This document shows positions 48,069-59,976 of a DNA stretch of 64,000 bases, piece by piece (within the stretch, counting starts at the first letter, position 1; each line of letters starts with the position of its first letter). The stretch spans positions 34,879,534-34,943,533 of the forward strand of contig OZ024905.1 of the NCBI GenBank assembly GCA_964017125.1. Direction: 5' to 3'. A program made the position numbers and the translations under genes. Below the pieces are notes generated by a model, which saw only the letters and a list, made by a program, of their open reading frames with translations, made no database searches and had not been told where the DNA came from. Source of the DNA: Flabesymbios commensalis. Its lineage: Eukaryota > Annelida > Polychaeta > Terebellida > Flabelligeridae.

Positions 48069-48223
48069 GTGTGGCGAAGTTGTGGCGAGGCTACTTAGCC
48101 CCATGTGGCGAGGTTACCAAAGCTGTGGCGAGGTTACTCAGCCTTCTGTGGCGAGGTTACCAAATCTGTGGCGAGATTACCTGTGGCAAGGTTACCTTGT
48201 GGCGAGGTTACAGTCAGGTTACC
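48069..48223. repeat. GTGGCGAGGTTAC minisatellite (unit 3)
   Basis: Counterpart of the 24591 array; it shares the TGTGGCGAGG variant of the penultimate unit with unit 2. Confidence 0.85.
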
Positions 48224-51200
48224 GTCCAATATTTCGTTGGAATCAACAACATATCAACTACATTTTGGTTTCAGTAGCTCGTTTTCTGCCATACTTCATT
48301 TAAATTGTATTGGTAAGCATATAGGCCTATGTTTTGGATCATGGGATGCCGAACCTTGACTCTGTTCTAACAACGCTGAATACTAATACTGAACTAATAC
48401 AGCGATACACAGCTCACAATTTGACAGTGTGCGCCGTAATGGGCATTTATTGGCGGCACTACCATGTCAAAAATAAGAAATACGGGATTTTCGTCTCTAT
48501 ATCTAGCCTAACTGGTAAATGCACAGCACAAAAATTAAAAAAACTTTTGCAGTTCTATTCTATGGACATGTTCACATTATATGGTCATATTAATAAGCCA
48601 AAATAGAATCACTGATTTTTTTATTATTTTAGCCTGAGCCAGTCCCTTTAATCCAGCAGGCAGGGCCTTATCTTCAAAAATCATATGGCCCACTAAAATT
48701 AACTTGTTGCGTCAAAAACAAAGATATTGCTCAAAGTGTGGCGCAGCGATAGAATGATGTTGGGCCAGTTTTATTTTTTGTGGGAATCCCACAATTAGAC
48801 CTACTCTTTATAAGTCAGGCACTGGGTATTCTTTACATCAGGCGCCAGAAACACCAGATAACACGATACATTGGCCCAATGCTGATGTAATGCTGGGCCA
48901 CTGTCTGCGACGCTTGGCTAATATTATTCCAATCAAAAACCTTTACGGTCTAATCACTATATTTAATCATGAACATATATTTTATCTGAACACTTCTTAA
49001 AGACGAAAGTAGGCCTACCTAACCTAGGGACCCCAAACGTTATATTGGACATATTCACAAGGACTGGTGTACAGAAATGTCAACCGTTTCTCACACACAG
49101 CACCCCTATTTCCCCTAAATAGGACACAAACTCAGGCAAAATAAACTTAAAAAATAAAAATGTATAGTTCACCATACTTTGTCCCCTTTTCATGTCAGAT
49201 GGTCGTAATGAAAGGGTTAACTTACCACATGATCGGGCATTGCAATAAATTACATTATATTTGGTCATTTTTCACACCAGAAGTGTATAAATTATATCAA
49301 TATGCAATGCCTTTTACTGTCGAGTCCAAAAATCTAATTTTAATAATACAAAATTTGCAATTTTTGGAGACCAAATTGTTATATTGCGTAACTAAACACG
49401 GTTGTGTCAAGTGAGGCAGAGAGGGGTGAGAGAAAATGGCTAGCCCTCCCGCGACAGACTGCTGGCATTCATGAACACCTACCCAGCTATCACGAGTCAT
49501 TGACCCAATGTTGTTTTAATGTTGTGCCGGCGGGCAAGCATTAGAACAACATTGGGTCAATGCCTCGTGTCTTCTGGGTTGCGGTCACAGCTGATCAGCA
49601 AACTCGAGTCATTGACACAATGTTAGCCTGATAGTGGCCCACTGTTTACAACACTGGGCCGACATTAGCCCAGCATTGGCATACCAGTATATAGGCCTTA
49701 ACAAGATAAACGTTCACCCAATGCTGGTTTACTGCTGGCCCATCGTCTACGACCATGGCTCAGCTGTAAAACAGCATTGGCTAAAGGTCTCATTTTTGCA
49801 GGGAACACCGGCAACTCAAAACCCTATCACAATGTTGGTTCAATGTTGGAAGAGTGTCATGGATGATGGCACAACATTTAACCAACATTGGGTCAGTGCA
49901 AGCCTAGAGGAGGCAGTGACATCAGCGGAAAGGAAGTATATACTTGATTTACAAGTGAACAAATACGGCCTTTTGGCAGCGCTATGGCAGGAAGAGACGG
50001 GACGCCAGTTAAAAAGCAGTAAATGCCTGGTATACCAGGGAGCAGATATTGCTTTCTGACATTGCACAGACAGAACAGATAGTAACGGAAGTTAACGACA
50101 GACGTTTGTGTGGAAAACCAGCTTAAAAGTTTGTCGAGTCGACAAACTAAAAAACTAGAACAGGAGTTTCCGAACTCCGAGGCCTGGCTTTAGTCTGTTT
50201 AAATGCTATAGACAAAATATCGGCTTAATATTTCCGAAACATAACAGTGTATTGGTCTTCCTCGTGGGACAGAATCCTAAATGTCCAGGATATAATTAAG
50301 GAGAGAACCAAGGAGACATTTAAGTTAAAATATATCTTCAACGTGTATTCCTTCCACCACCATCGCCGGTGTTGGTTCAATACTTGCCTACGATGTATCT
50401 CGTACAGAGAGTGTGGGCCTACCCACCAAATTCCGGTTCAATGTTGGGCCAGCGTCGCAGCCCATTGCTGGTTTAATGTCGGTCAATCGTCTACGACGCT
50501 GGCCCAACACTAATCCATCTGCTGTATACTTATCGCAAACACGTGCATTCACCCAATGCTGTTTCAATGTTGACCCACAGTCTTCGACGCTGGCATTGGG
50601 TGATTGTACCGTGTTTTCTGACTGCTGTTATATGGATGACGCTTTCCCATCCCGACGCCAAAAACACCAGATAACACGATACATTGGCCCAATGCTGATG
50701 TAATGCTGGGCCACCGCCTTCGACGCTGGGCCAACATTATTCCAACCAAAACGCTTTAAGTCCTAAGCACTATATCTAATCGTGAATGTATTTTTTTCTG
50801 AACTCTTTTTAAAGACGAAAGTATTGAACAGCAACCCTCTTCCCCCTAAATTGGAAACTCAGATCAGATCAAAATCATGACAAAATCATAATTTTTATCT
50901 ATAAACATGATAAATATGTGAACTTGTCCATAGAATAGAATAGCGGAAGTCATTTAAATTTTGGGTTGCTGTGGCAACGTAGCAAGTCGACAAAAATAGC
51001 GAAACACGCCCCTATGTTAGAAAATGGCCTGTACATAAAAAGTTATAAAACTGAAACTCAATTCGTTGGTACGGCTGAACGAACTCACAAACTAGAGCCC
51101 CTCCAAAACTAGCTCCTGGACAAAGCTTACAGCGAAGGGTTGGTTGGCTGATGGCTTATGATGCCTTAATTAAGCATTCCCGATTAATATTGGGATGCAA

Positions 51201-52414
51201 ATCAATTTAGCTCTCACCAAAAAGTAAACAGATTAAGTTTGTTTACTTTTTCACATAAATATATGACCTATTTGTCTGTGAAATTCTTCCCATTTTTTGG
51301 CACCGAGATTGTTACGATAATTAGAACAATTCGCGAGGGTTGCTTATTACACCATAGGCACCCCTTTTCCACACCCACCCACTCTCTACAATATATAGTG
51401 TAGAGGGCGGGGGGGGGGGTGAGTGTGGGAAGGGGGTGACTATGATTACACCAACACATCACACCAACACCGGTTGAATTTGCTTCAGGCATGTCATCTT
51501 TATTTGCATTTTAGGCCTAATAGCTGGTAACATATAAAACTATTTTCGTAACATAACTGTAACAAGATGCAAGAATTGCAGAGAAATGAGCAAACAAAAT
51601 ATCAATATAATTACAATAACGTGCAATATTTAGCTCTGATAATAATAAATATAGCTGCCACATGTGCGTTACATGCTTGGATGTACATTATATCACAGCT
51701 ATAGACTCCATAAGGTATACAGTGGCAATTAATCAGTTTCAAAATTAAAGCAGCTGCATCGTCATTAGTATGCATGTTTCAGTGTGTACACATACATGGA
51801 GAATACTCCATGAACATGATCATGGAGAGGGTCCCTTTCCATAAAAGCTGTGTGTAATTATTAGCTGCAACCAAAGATGTAACTACCTTAATATGCTATC
51901 TATATTTCACACTCCTGTACTTATTTCACACTCCTGATGTAGTCTCGTTAAAGCGAGTCACTTTGAAAAAAGTTGTCACACATTCATTGTGTAAATACAT
52001 ATTATCGTTATAGCTGATTGAAGACTCACTTCGTCTCCTATTATATTAAATAGAAATTTGATTTTTGTCTAAATTGTCAGCTTCCAATGCATAATGATTT
52101 ATAAATAGATTGTAAATAGAAACAATTACAGCCAAGAGCCTGCTGCCAGTCAGATTTGGTTGTTTAATGATACGGTGCCCCAGTAAGAGATATGTCAGTA
52201 TGTTAAAGATATATTGTTGTGGTAGAATACTTGATACGGACAATCTGCCCCAACCCCCCCCCCCCCCCCCCTCCCCAGTTTATTTGTGGCAGCATCCTCA
52301 CACGTTTAGTAGTTAGTGTCATTGAATACGGATCACATTCACAGACAAGAGTTCACATCGCCCGGCTGGCGTGGAGGCCGTCTGTAGAAACATCACATCC
52401 AATTGATTTTTTAG

Positions 52415-52768
52415 CTGATTGCTATATATGATCTTTTTAACGCTAATGAAAATGTTACGCAACAGTAGTTTAAGTATAGTTGAGATAAAAAAAACGTTAA
52501 CAATATTTTTCATGCTGGAGGTTCATCTGTGAAAATGTTGGGGATGGGCGATATTACTCGTGGTACGTTTTAGTATTAATTTAGTACAACGCTGATTGCT
52601 ATATATGATCTTTTTAACGCTAATGAAAATGTTACGCAACAGTAGTTTAAGTATAGTTGAGATAAAAAAAACGTTAACATTATTTTTTATGCTGGAGGTT
52701 CATCTGTGAAAATGTTGGGGATGGGCGATATTACTCGTGGTACGTTTTAGTATTAATTTAGTGCAACG
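52415..52768. repeat. 177-bp tandem duplication (unit 3)
   Basis: Counterpart of 28924-29277, with copies starting at 52415 and 52592. Confidence 0.9.
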
Positions 52769-52991
52769 TTGGTAAAACATTGATTGTAATTTACCTGATC
52801 ATCTACTTGTCGTGCTGTAGCAATATATTTCACCTTAGTGCTGCTCAATTGTTTGTTTCAAGTTTTCATTCATTTAAAGCTGGCTTTAAATGACGAAAGA
52901 TTTTAATTGTGAAAAATATATTCTCCAAAATGGAGTGATTTGATTACCTGAGCATCTCCCAAAAAACGTTTGTTATCGATTTCAGTGACAT

Positions 52992-53099
52992 CCCAGCAAA
53001 CACGAGATATTAAACAAATGTTGCTGTAATGTTAGGCCATCGTCGTAGACGGTGGGCCGACATTACAGCAACATTTGTCAATGTCTCGTGTCTGCTGGG
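52992..53099. mobile_element. Family A palindromic MITE (unit 3)
   Basis: Counterpart of 29501-29608. Confidence 0.85.
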
Positions 53100-54159
53100 A
53101 TTGTATTTGGTATGAAACCTGTTTGACACTGTACATGTACATGCCTAGCAGCACAAGGGTCAAAGGTATCGGGTTCGGGTATGTTCGAACCCGGACAATA
53201 TCTGCGTCTTTTTCATAGCATTGGATATATAGGATAGGATATCAGAATGTAATGGTCATGACAATGAAGAGCTAGGATACATGAACATGACAGGTAGAAA
53301 TGATGTATAGCGAAGTCAGGACATAACGATACCCGATATATCACCAAGCCAATGAACATCTATCCATGTCATGTATACTACCATGTCAAGCAATGTATGA
53401 CCTTTCCTCAATGTATGACCTTAATTCAACATTATCTCTCAAAAACTAACTTAAAAGATGTGCTAACATTTCAAAATATGTGAAAGACTTATATTAGTAA
53501 GGTGAATGCAAACTTTGGGTTAAGTTGCATCTAGAAGTAGGCCTAAACGTCGGATTTACACAACATTGCAGCAAACCATTATTTTTATGATAAGATTATT
53601 TTTAGGAATGACAATTTTACATCTATTTAGTATTTTAAAATGTATATTATTCAGTAAGCGTTAAGTGATGCAGCGAATAGTAAAAGACTAGCTTACAAAT
53701 CTTCAGACTGAATAGCCTATAACATAATAAAATAAAGTGTTTGATTAACCACTGGTTACACAGAGTGCTGGCTGTAACCGTTCAATCCTACGATCCATGA
53801 CGCAATTATCAAATAAGAACAATAAATTATATCGATCACTCCGGTAATATTCTGCAGGATGAGCAATAATCTGAAACAATCCAACTTGGTCAGTTCCTTT
53901 TTTTTAAATAACGCACATCCGCTATTTCCTTATCCTCGATTGTCAGTGTGTATAGCAAGTGTATAATTGCACAGTTTGTAGCTAGCAGCTCACTTTTGAA
54001 CGCAATAACATTTCAGTGTCATGACAACTTCATTATCGCGTTCCTGTCCACAAGAAAAACAAACCACACAATCATATTCTTCATTGTATATGTATCACGT
54101 GCAATCATAATTGTACCACCACCCAACATTTCAAAGTCATACCTATTTATAAATTTTTA

Positions 54160-54774
54160 TCATCTGTCGGTTTTAGAACTGCTAGTTTGTAACTTAGTTG
54201 TCAAATTTTGTGGAGATACCGTTATTGTCGACTTGGGAGCAGTTCTATTGATATCGTTGTTGATTGTTTTGTCTGTTGATTGTGACAAGGTTTGTGTAAC
54301 ACCCATTGTGGCCAATGACTGGAAACTAGGTGATGATGGGACAGATGGTGAAGGATGCTTCTCTACTTTGACGTTTGACAGTGTAGTAAAAACAGGGATA
54401 TTCTGCATAAGGCTAGGGTCCACTGACACAGGTAGGGGAGAGGTACGTATTGTCAAGTCTTGGGGAGAGGATGGGGTAGATGAAGAGTGTGTTTTGAGCT
54501 GTAATCTTGGTCTCCGTAAAGGAGAGTTGGGAGCAGAATGACCTGCCCCTGACACTGGTATGATCGCCGTGGGTAAGGCAGGAAATGTAATTGGCGAAGA
54601 GACTGTGCAGACAGGGGATGGCATTGCAGGTGGAGCCACAAAAACAGGTGGTCTGATGAGAGAGGGGGCCACTCCGCGCCCCATCCGAGGTGTGGCTGCA
54701 CGCCGACCAGGTCTTGGCTCAATAGATTTACAATCTTGACGATTACGTATAGTCTCTTTGAGAGTTACTTTCAC
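54160..54774 (-). CDS. BCL3: BCL3-like IkB protein, C-terminal coding exon (copy nearest the ankyrin exons)
   Basis: The acceptor TTTTATTTCAG precedes a 204-codon open exon that starts in phase 0 at Val-Lys-Val-Thr and ends at a stop. It encodes a Ser/Pro/Thr-rich, probably disordered tail with many Ser-Pro pairs (PNSPLRRPRL, TPSSPQDLTI, HPSPSVPSSPSF) and a Val-Lys-Val-Glu motif that fits the sumoylation consensus. BCL3 also ends in a Ser/Pro-rich tail after its ankyrin repeats and, unlike p100/p105, has no death domain; none is visible here. The link to the ankyrin exons is inferred from same strand, order, compatible phase 0 and absence of any other gene between. Relative to copies 1 and 2, Ala-Ser is replaced by Asp-Ile (GCTAGC versus GATATC on the plus strand). 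Confidence 0.65.
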   Translation of the reverse strand: MKVTLKETIRNRQDCKSIEPRPGRRAATPRMGRGVAPSLIRPPVFVAPPAMPSPVCTVSSPITFPALPTAIIPVSGAGHSAPNSPLRRPRLQLKTHSSSTPSSPQDLTIRTSPLPVSVDPSLMQNIPVFTTLSNVKVEKHPSPSVPSSPSFQSLATMGVTQTLSQSTDKTINNDINRTAPKSTITVSPQNLTTKLQTSSSKTDR

Positions 54775-55649
54775 CTGAAATAAAATAAAATAAACTTATT
54801 AAAATCATTAGTTATTTTAGGTTCACAGTTGGGTAGACCGTTGTGCCGCAGTGGCGTCCCCAGCATTTAATATCAGGCGTCTAGTGTAGTGCAAGAGCAT
54901 TAGGGTTGAACCTGGAATAAAATTGCAGAAAGCTGATTTTTTCAGGAATGATACATGGACATCTCCCCAGACGAATTCCGAAGATGCCCCGAAAATCCCC
55001 CTTGTGCATTTTTTTAAATTCAAGATGGCCGCCACCATGTAACGCCATTATCGAAAAAAACAGGGGTATACCATAATTCCTCACTTTTGCAGTTCGAAAA
55101 AAATATTTAGGTGTATCTACTTATGTTTGAGGACACAAAGAGTTCATCCAGATGATCTGAAATAATATCAGTACTTTTCTCAATACCAAAAATCCAAGAT
55201 GGCCGCCATATTGATATAGTGAGTATGTTGAGCGATCTCTTTAAAAAACGAAAATATGAGGTAACTATCTCGTTGTCGAGCCTAAAATGTATTTTTTGTC
55301 TAAACCCATGGAGTATAGCACTTATTTAGATCACCAATATTTTATTATATTGAATTTATCAACATAAATCCCACATACCGGTAGTTTAATGTTATGTAAC
55401 ACCATATAACGTCATTTTTCCAAAAAAAACAGGAATATACCACAATTCCTCACTTTTGCAGTTAAAAAAAAAATTTGGTGCCTCTACACAAAAAGCTCAT
55501 CAACAGGATCAGAAATGATATCATTCCTTTTCTTATCTCCACAAATCCAAGATGGCGACCATTATGTGAAGCGTCCCCCCCTCGATTTTGGTTAAGTATT
55601 AGTTGTGATTATTATTGTGAATGTACATAATAACAGAGCTAAGTACAAT

Positions 55650-57230
55650 ATTACACCAGATTGAACACGTTTAACGTCAGGATATGATAGTTTTATGTCA
55701 GGATATATGAATATGATATCAGGATATGACACTTTAATATCATGATAAGTAATATAATGTCCAAACATTGGTGTTTAATATAGCAAAATCACGTTATGAT
55801 GGCTCAATACAGCTTTATAAAGGCAGTATATAGTGGCTAAACATCACGTTGCTGTATTAAAATGAAAAGATATACATCATATTATCACGAAATGCATTAC
55901 AATTTCGTGATATATCATTTTAACATCACTATGACATTTTAATGTCAGGATATGACATTTGAATATTAGGATATGGTACTTGAATATTATGATGTGACTT
56001 TATACATTGATGAAATGACACATTGAGGTCACAATATAGCATTGTAATGTGATGGTGTGTCATTATAATGACAAACATGCTATTTAATATCGAATATTGT
56101 ATAATAGACTTGTCGGATTATGACATTAAAATAGGAAAAACATAAGAAACAGTTCGAAGTCAGGATCTGGCATATTTATGCCAGGATATTGGATTGTAAT
56201 TTATCAGAATATGACACTTTAACGTCATGAGTTGGTATTATAATGTCCAAATTTTGTCCTTTTATATCACACAATAAGATTTGACTGTCAAGATATTCAA
56301 TTTTTTATGATAGGATATGACATTATCAAATCAAGATATGGCGGGCTTGGCGGCATTCTAATGTGACATTATAATGACTGAATATGACACTACAATATTT
56401 TAATGTGACCATAGAATGTCAGGCTTTGTCACTTTGAAGTCTGGATATGGCATTTTAATGTCAGGATATTATATTGTCATGTCAAGGTATAACATTTCAA
56501 TAACATTATATTGACAGACGCACGTTACCATATGGTAATACAGAATCGACATAGAACATTCCAATATCAGGCTGGCACATGTCAGTTCAACATATATATC
56601 GCAATATAATTCAGTAAGTAAAGGCCTCTACATTGCTCAAATACCGGTACTCCAAAACTGCCAACAACAAAAGCACTTCGGAAGATTCAATAAAATGGAA
56701 AGTAATTAGATAGCGTTAAGACACATGCTCTTTGAACAGCATGTGGCCTTGCCCTCTTTTACTTTCATTTCCTCTTACACTAAAATGTCATATTGTGATG
56801 TTAATATGCTATATCATGATATTTAATATCGTGACAATACACTAAAAGATCCTGTCACTTTAATACCATACCGTGATGCTTAACCACCATATCCTGCATT
56901 TATAAAGCTGTATCCAGACATCATAACGTCATTTTACTATAATAAAGAGCAATATTTGGACATTACAAAACCATATCATGACGTTAATGTTTCTTGTCCT
57001 CATATTATCGTGACATAAAGAGATCATATCCTGACGATAAACTGTGACATCAATTAATTTAATGTCATATTCCGATATTCTGATGTAAAATCATCTCATT
57101 ACAACACCATACAATGCCATAACTTCATTACGAAATATATATATCCTAATATTCAAAATGTAATATCTTGATATTTAAATGATATATTTCATGATATTAA
57201 ACATATTGACATTCGCAGATCAAGGACAAA
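55650..57230. repeat. Degenerate AT-rich repeat core of the 3.49 kb element
   Basis: Ten or more imperfect repeats of TGTCAGGATATGACA and TTTAATGTCA words occur in the left half, with complementary words (CATATCCTGAC, CATATCATGA, ATATTTAATATC) more frequent in the right half. Spacing is irregular. It has the look of an old satellite-like filler rather than a gene. Confidence 0.65.
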
Positions 57231-57361
57231 AGTAAGTATTTAAAAGAGCATTGTTACAGGACGATTATCAAAGATGTCATGTACATGTAACGTGTGAGGC
57301 GCAAGTCCTTATCTTGTAATTGATTTTTGCTAGAAAGCCTCCCTTCAACGTCACCTACTGC

Positions 57362-57463
57362 CCCAGCCAACACGGGGCATTAATCCGATTCTGTTTAATT
57401 TTTGTGCCAGCGTCGAAGACGGCCAGCCCATATTAAAACAGCATTGGATGAATGCCTCGTGTT
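57362..57463. mobile_element. Family A palindromic MITE nested in the 3.49 kb element
   Basis: CCAGCCAACACGGGGCATTA left, ATGAATGCCTCGTGT right, centre GCGTC-GAA-GACGG. The left outer end is complete; the right outer end is cut short. It inserted into the core/right-arm border. Confidence 0.7.
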
Positions 57464-58496
57464 TAAACTCCATTATGATACAGAGCATATTTTGCTGTAC
57501 AGGAGGGTGTGGATAATATAACTACCATGTGGGATTCATGTCGATAAACACAATATAATAAAATATGGTCATCTAAATAAGTTCCAGACTCCATGGGTTC
57601 GGCTAAAAAATACATTTTAGTTTCAACAACGAGATAGTTATCGCATATTTTCGGGTTTTTTAAGAGATCGCTTAACAAAATATTATGGCGGCCATCTTGT
57701 ATTTGTGGTATTAGGAAAAGTACTGATATTATTTTTGATCATCTGGATAACCTCCTTGTACTTTAAAACATAGAAAGAGACACGAAAAGCATTGTTTTAA
57801 CTTCAAAAGTGGGGGATTGGGGTATAACCCTTTTTTTTTAAATGGCGTTACCTGGTGTTATTTTGAATTAACTACTATGTAGGATTTATGTTGATAAATT
57901 CAATATAATAAAATAATGGTGATCTAAATAAGTGTTAGATTCCATGGGCTTGGCCAAAAATACATTTTAGGTTCAACAACGAGATAGATATATCATATTT
58001 TCGTGTTTTTTAAAAGATCGCTTAACATAATCAGAACAATATGGCGGCCATCTTGGATTTTTGGTATTGAGAAAAGTGCTGATATCATTTCTGATCATCT
58101 GTATCAACTCTTTGTGCCTTACAACATAAGTAAAGACACCAAAATATTTTTTTCCTAACTACAAAGGTGAAGAATTAGGGTATACCCCTGTTTTTCGAAA
58201 ATGGCGTTACATGGTGGCGGCCATCTTGAATTAAAAAAAATGCACAAGGGGGATTTTTGGGGCATCTTCGGAATTCGTCTGGGGAGATGTCCAGGTATCA
58301 TTCCTGAAAAAATCAGCTTTCTGCAATTTTATTCCAGGTTCCTGTGTTTTTTTCACTAATGCTCTTGCACTAGTGGTGGTATTTGTCAAATTATATTAGT
58401 TTGTGTTAGGGCAGTGAATGACACGAGGACTTCTATTTCAAGTACCAGATTTAATCCACATTCATTCCGACAGACTCACAATCACAAACAGTCGAC

Positions 58497-59372
58497 TTGC
58501 TAGTTGCTACTTCAATACCTTTGCCACAAGTGACGGTTGGTCCGCACCAATTCCTTACTAACACATAACAAATTCCGTGGATCAATCATGAACCAGTACC
58601 CCTCCGAAATACTCCTTCGAAACTACACACAAGTCCATGATTTGCCCACCAATCACATTAACATCAACCCCAGGTCTCGGCCTATCCGATCTCCAATTCA
58701 ACTTCACCAGAAAAAGCCCGAGACGATGGCATAGAGCAGGCACGACAACGCCCGCGCCACCGGGAAACACAGTGGGGTACAATTTGTACACATCTCAGTT
58801 TTTAACCATTGACACCCCACAAAACTGGCATTACCATCAGCTAATTATAATTTCAAAACAAGGTAAACAGAGCTACAGTTATTGCTTAATAGTTCTTACA
58901 ATGGGTAGCGTAGCCCGTGGTGAAGCATTTGACAGGTAGTTGTAACATGCATAACAATTACGTCAGTGTATAATTATGTAACCATCATCAATATTTGATG
59001 ATTTTAGCACAAATGCATTATTGGGTTATTCTTGACAATAACCTGATGTCAACCAATGTATAATACTTCACCTTTATAGAGTTAAAGGTAATACACATTT
59101 TTTGAAGCACATTAGAACATTTCTTGAGGGTGAGAATGATTGTTAATTTTTCATTTATTCATCTTTCATTCTTATTCTTGGGGGTAAATTACCTGGGAAT
59201 TCATACTGAAGAAGGAAAACACCGTTGTACGGTTTTTACATATTTCCTTACTGGGATATTCAAACATGGTTGTGTTAAAGGCTCTAGAACATTTAAAGAT
59301 GTGCCTGGGTGTCGAGAAGTACCATTGGGCCCATCCACCCACCAATCAACAACAATGTTCTATTATATTTAC
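58497..59372 (-). other. BCL3-like intron, unique part
   Basis: Unique sequence between the end of unit 3 and the last ankyrin exon. Frames around 58540-58940 on both strands show no family resemblance and no splice support. Confidence 0.5.
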
Positions 59373-59692
59373 CGTGGGTACACCGCAAAGTACACCGTCC
59401 TTGGAGAATGTGACAGCTCCGTGCTTGACCAGAATTGTCACGATGTTAGTGAAGGCTCTGCCACTCGCAGCCTGTACCGCCGTGTTACCAGAATAGTTCT
59501 GTATGTTTGGATCAGCACCTTTATTTAGCAGCATTTTACAGAGGTCAAACTGATTGGATTCTGCAGCGTAGAATAGTGGAGTTCTGCCGCTTTTGCCGTC
59601 TAGACAGTCCACATCTACATCTGGTACTGACAACAAGAACTCCACTATAGGTGTATTCACACGCTGTACTGCCAAGTGTAAAGGCGTTAAAC
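59373..59692 (-). CDS. BCL3: BCL3-like IkB protein, ankyrin exon C
   Basis: The acceptor TTTTTTTTCATCTACAG leads into GT-TTA-ACG, which with the G from the previous exon gives Gly-Leu-Thr-Pro-Leu-His-Leu-Ala-Val. It continues VEFLLSVPDVDVDCLDGKSG, RTPLFYAAESNQFDLCKMLL, NKGADPNIQNYSGNTAVQAA, SGRAFTNIVTILVKHGA. The Lys-Ser-Gly-Arg, Tyr-Ser-Gly-Asn and Ala-Ser-Gly-Arg motifs match BCL3 ankyrin repeats 5-7 at the same places. A usable donor (ACG|GTAAAT) at 59371-59372 ends the exon in phase 0 after Val-Pro-Thr, which fits the phase of the terminal exon. Without splicing there, the frame stops shortly afterwards (His-Cys-Cys-stop), so an alternative short terminal form is possible. The stretch after His-Gly-Ala is not ankyrin-like, so the last repeat looks incomplete. 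Confidence 0.85.
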
Positions 59693-59976
59693 CTGTAGAT
59701 GAAAAAAAACACGATCACCCTAGGTATGCATGCATATTTAACACATTAAGTGCTAGCCTAATCAAGTCAATAGCTGTTTTCATTCCTCTTTAGTCAATCA
59801 AACAAGACGATTTGAAAGTAAAATTATCATTAAATTTACTAGATTGCCATACGTTTCGATTCATATTGTGCATGATTTAGTACACAACTGCAATTGGGGA
59901 AACAATTAAATAAGGGTGGGTACAGTTAAGTGGATAGTTTTAGACTATCAGCTATTCTCATCATAATAAATCTGAC
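59693..59976 (-). other. BCL3-like intron between ankyrin exons B and C
   Basis: 284-bp AT-rich intron with donor GTCAGA and acceptor ...CATCTACAG. No feature inside. Confidence 0.8.

Larger units (their letters stand above)
54887..58372. mobile_element. 3.49 kb element with long, internally repeated terminal inverted repeats (unit 3 only)
   Basis: The ends are perfectly inverted (TAGTGCAAGAGCATTAG left, CTAATGCTCTTGCACTA right). The symmetry continues for several hundred bases (GCAGAAAGCTGATTTTTTCA; GACGAATTCCGAAGATGCCC; AAGATGGCCGCCACCATGTA and complements). The empty site in units 1 and 2 reads GTCTAGTGGTGG, giving a GTG target duplication, or CTAGTG if the ends are set differently. Each arm contains a roughly 360-bp block repeated about twice (AACGAGATAG..., GATGGCCGCC...). 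The middle is made of degenerate TGACATTTTAATGTCAGGATA-like repeats. No coding region was recognised, so it is non-autonomous and unclassified. Confidence 0.85.
44479..58496. repeat. Tandem segmental duplication, unit 3 (interrupted by a 3.49 kb insertion)
   Basis: Matches unit 1 from GTATATCTATACTC to the GTCGAC at 58491-58496, except for the inserted element at 54887-58372. It lacks the junction segment at its right end and continues into unique intron sequence of the BCL3-like gene. It has more private changes than the other two, including several within the terminal exon, which suggests it is the oldest copy and probably the ancestral position. Confidence 0.93.

Noticed and set aside
54887-58372. 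Assignment of the long-TIR element to the Polintons because a 6-bp target duplication is possible
   Set aside because: It is short, has no recognisable coding part, and its ends are more symmetric with a 3-bp duplication; the family is left open.
59124-59528. 134-codon plus-strand frame
   Set aside because: Largely antisense to ankyrin exon C; no similarity of its own.
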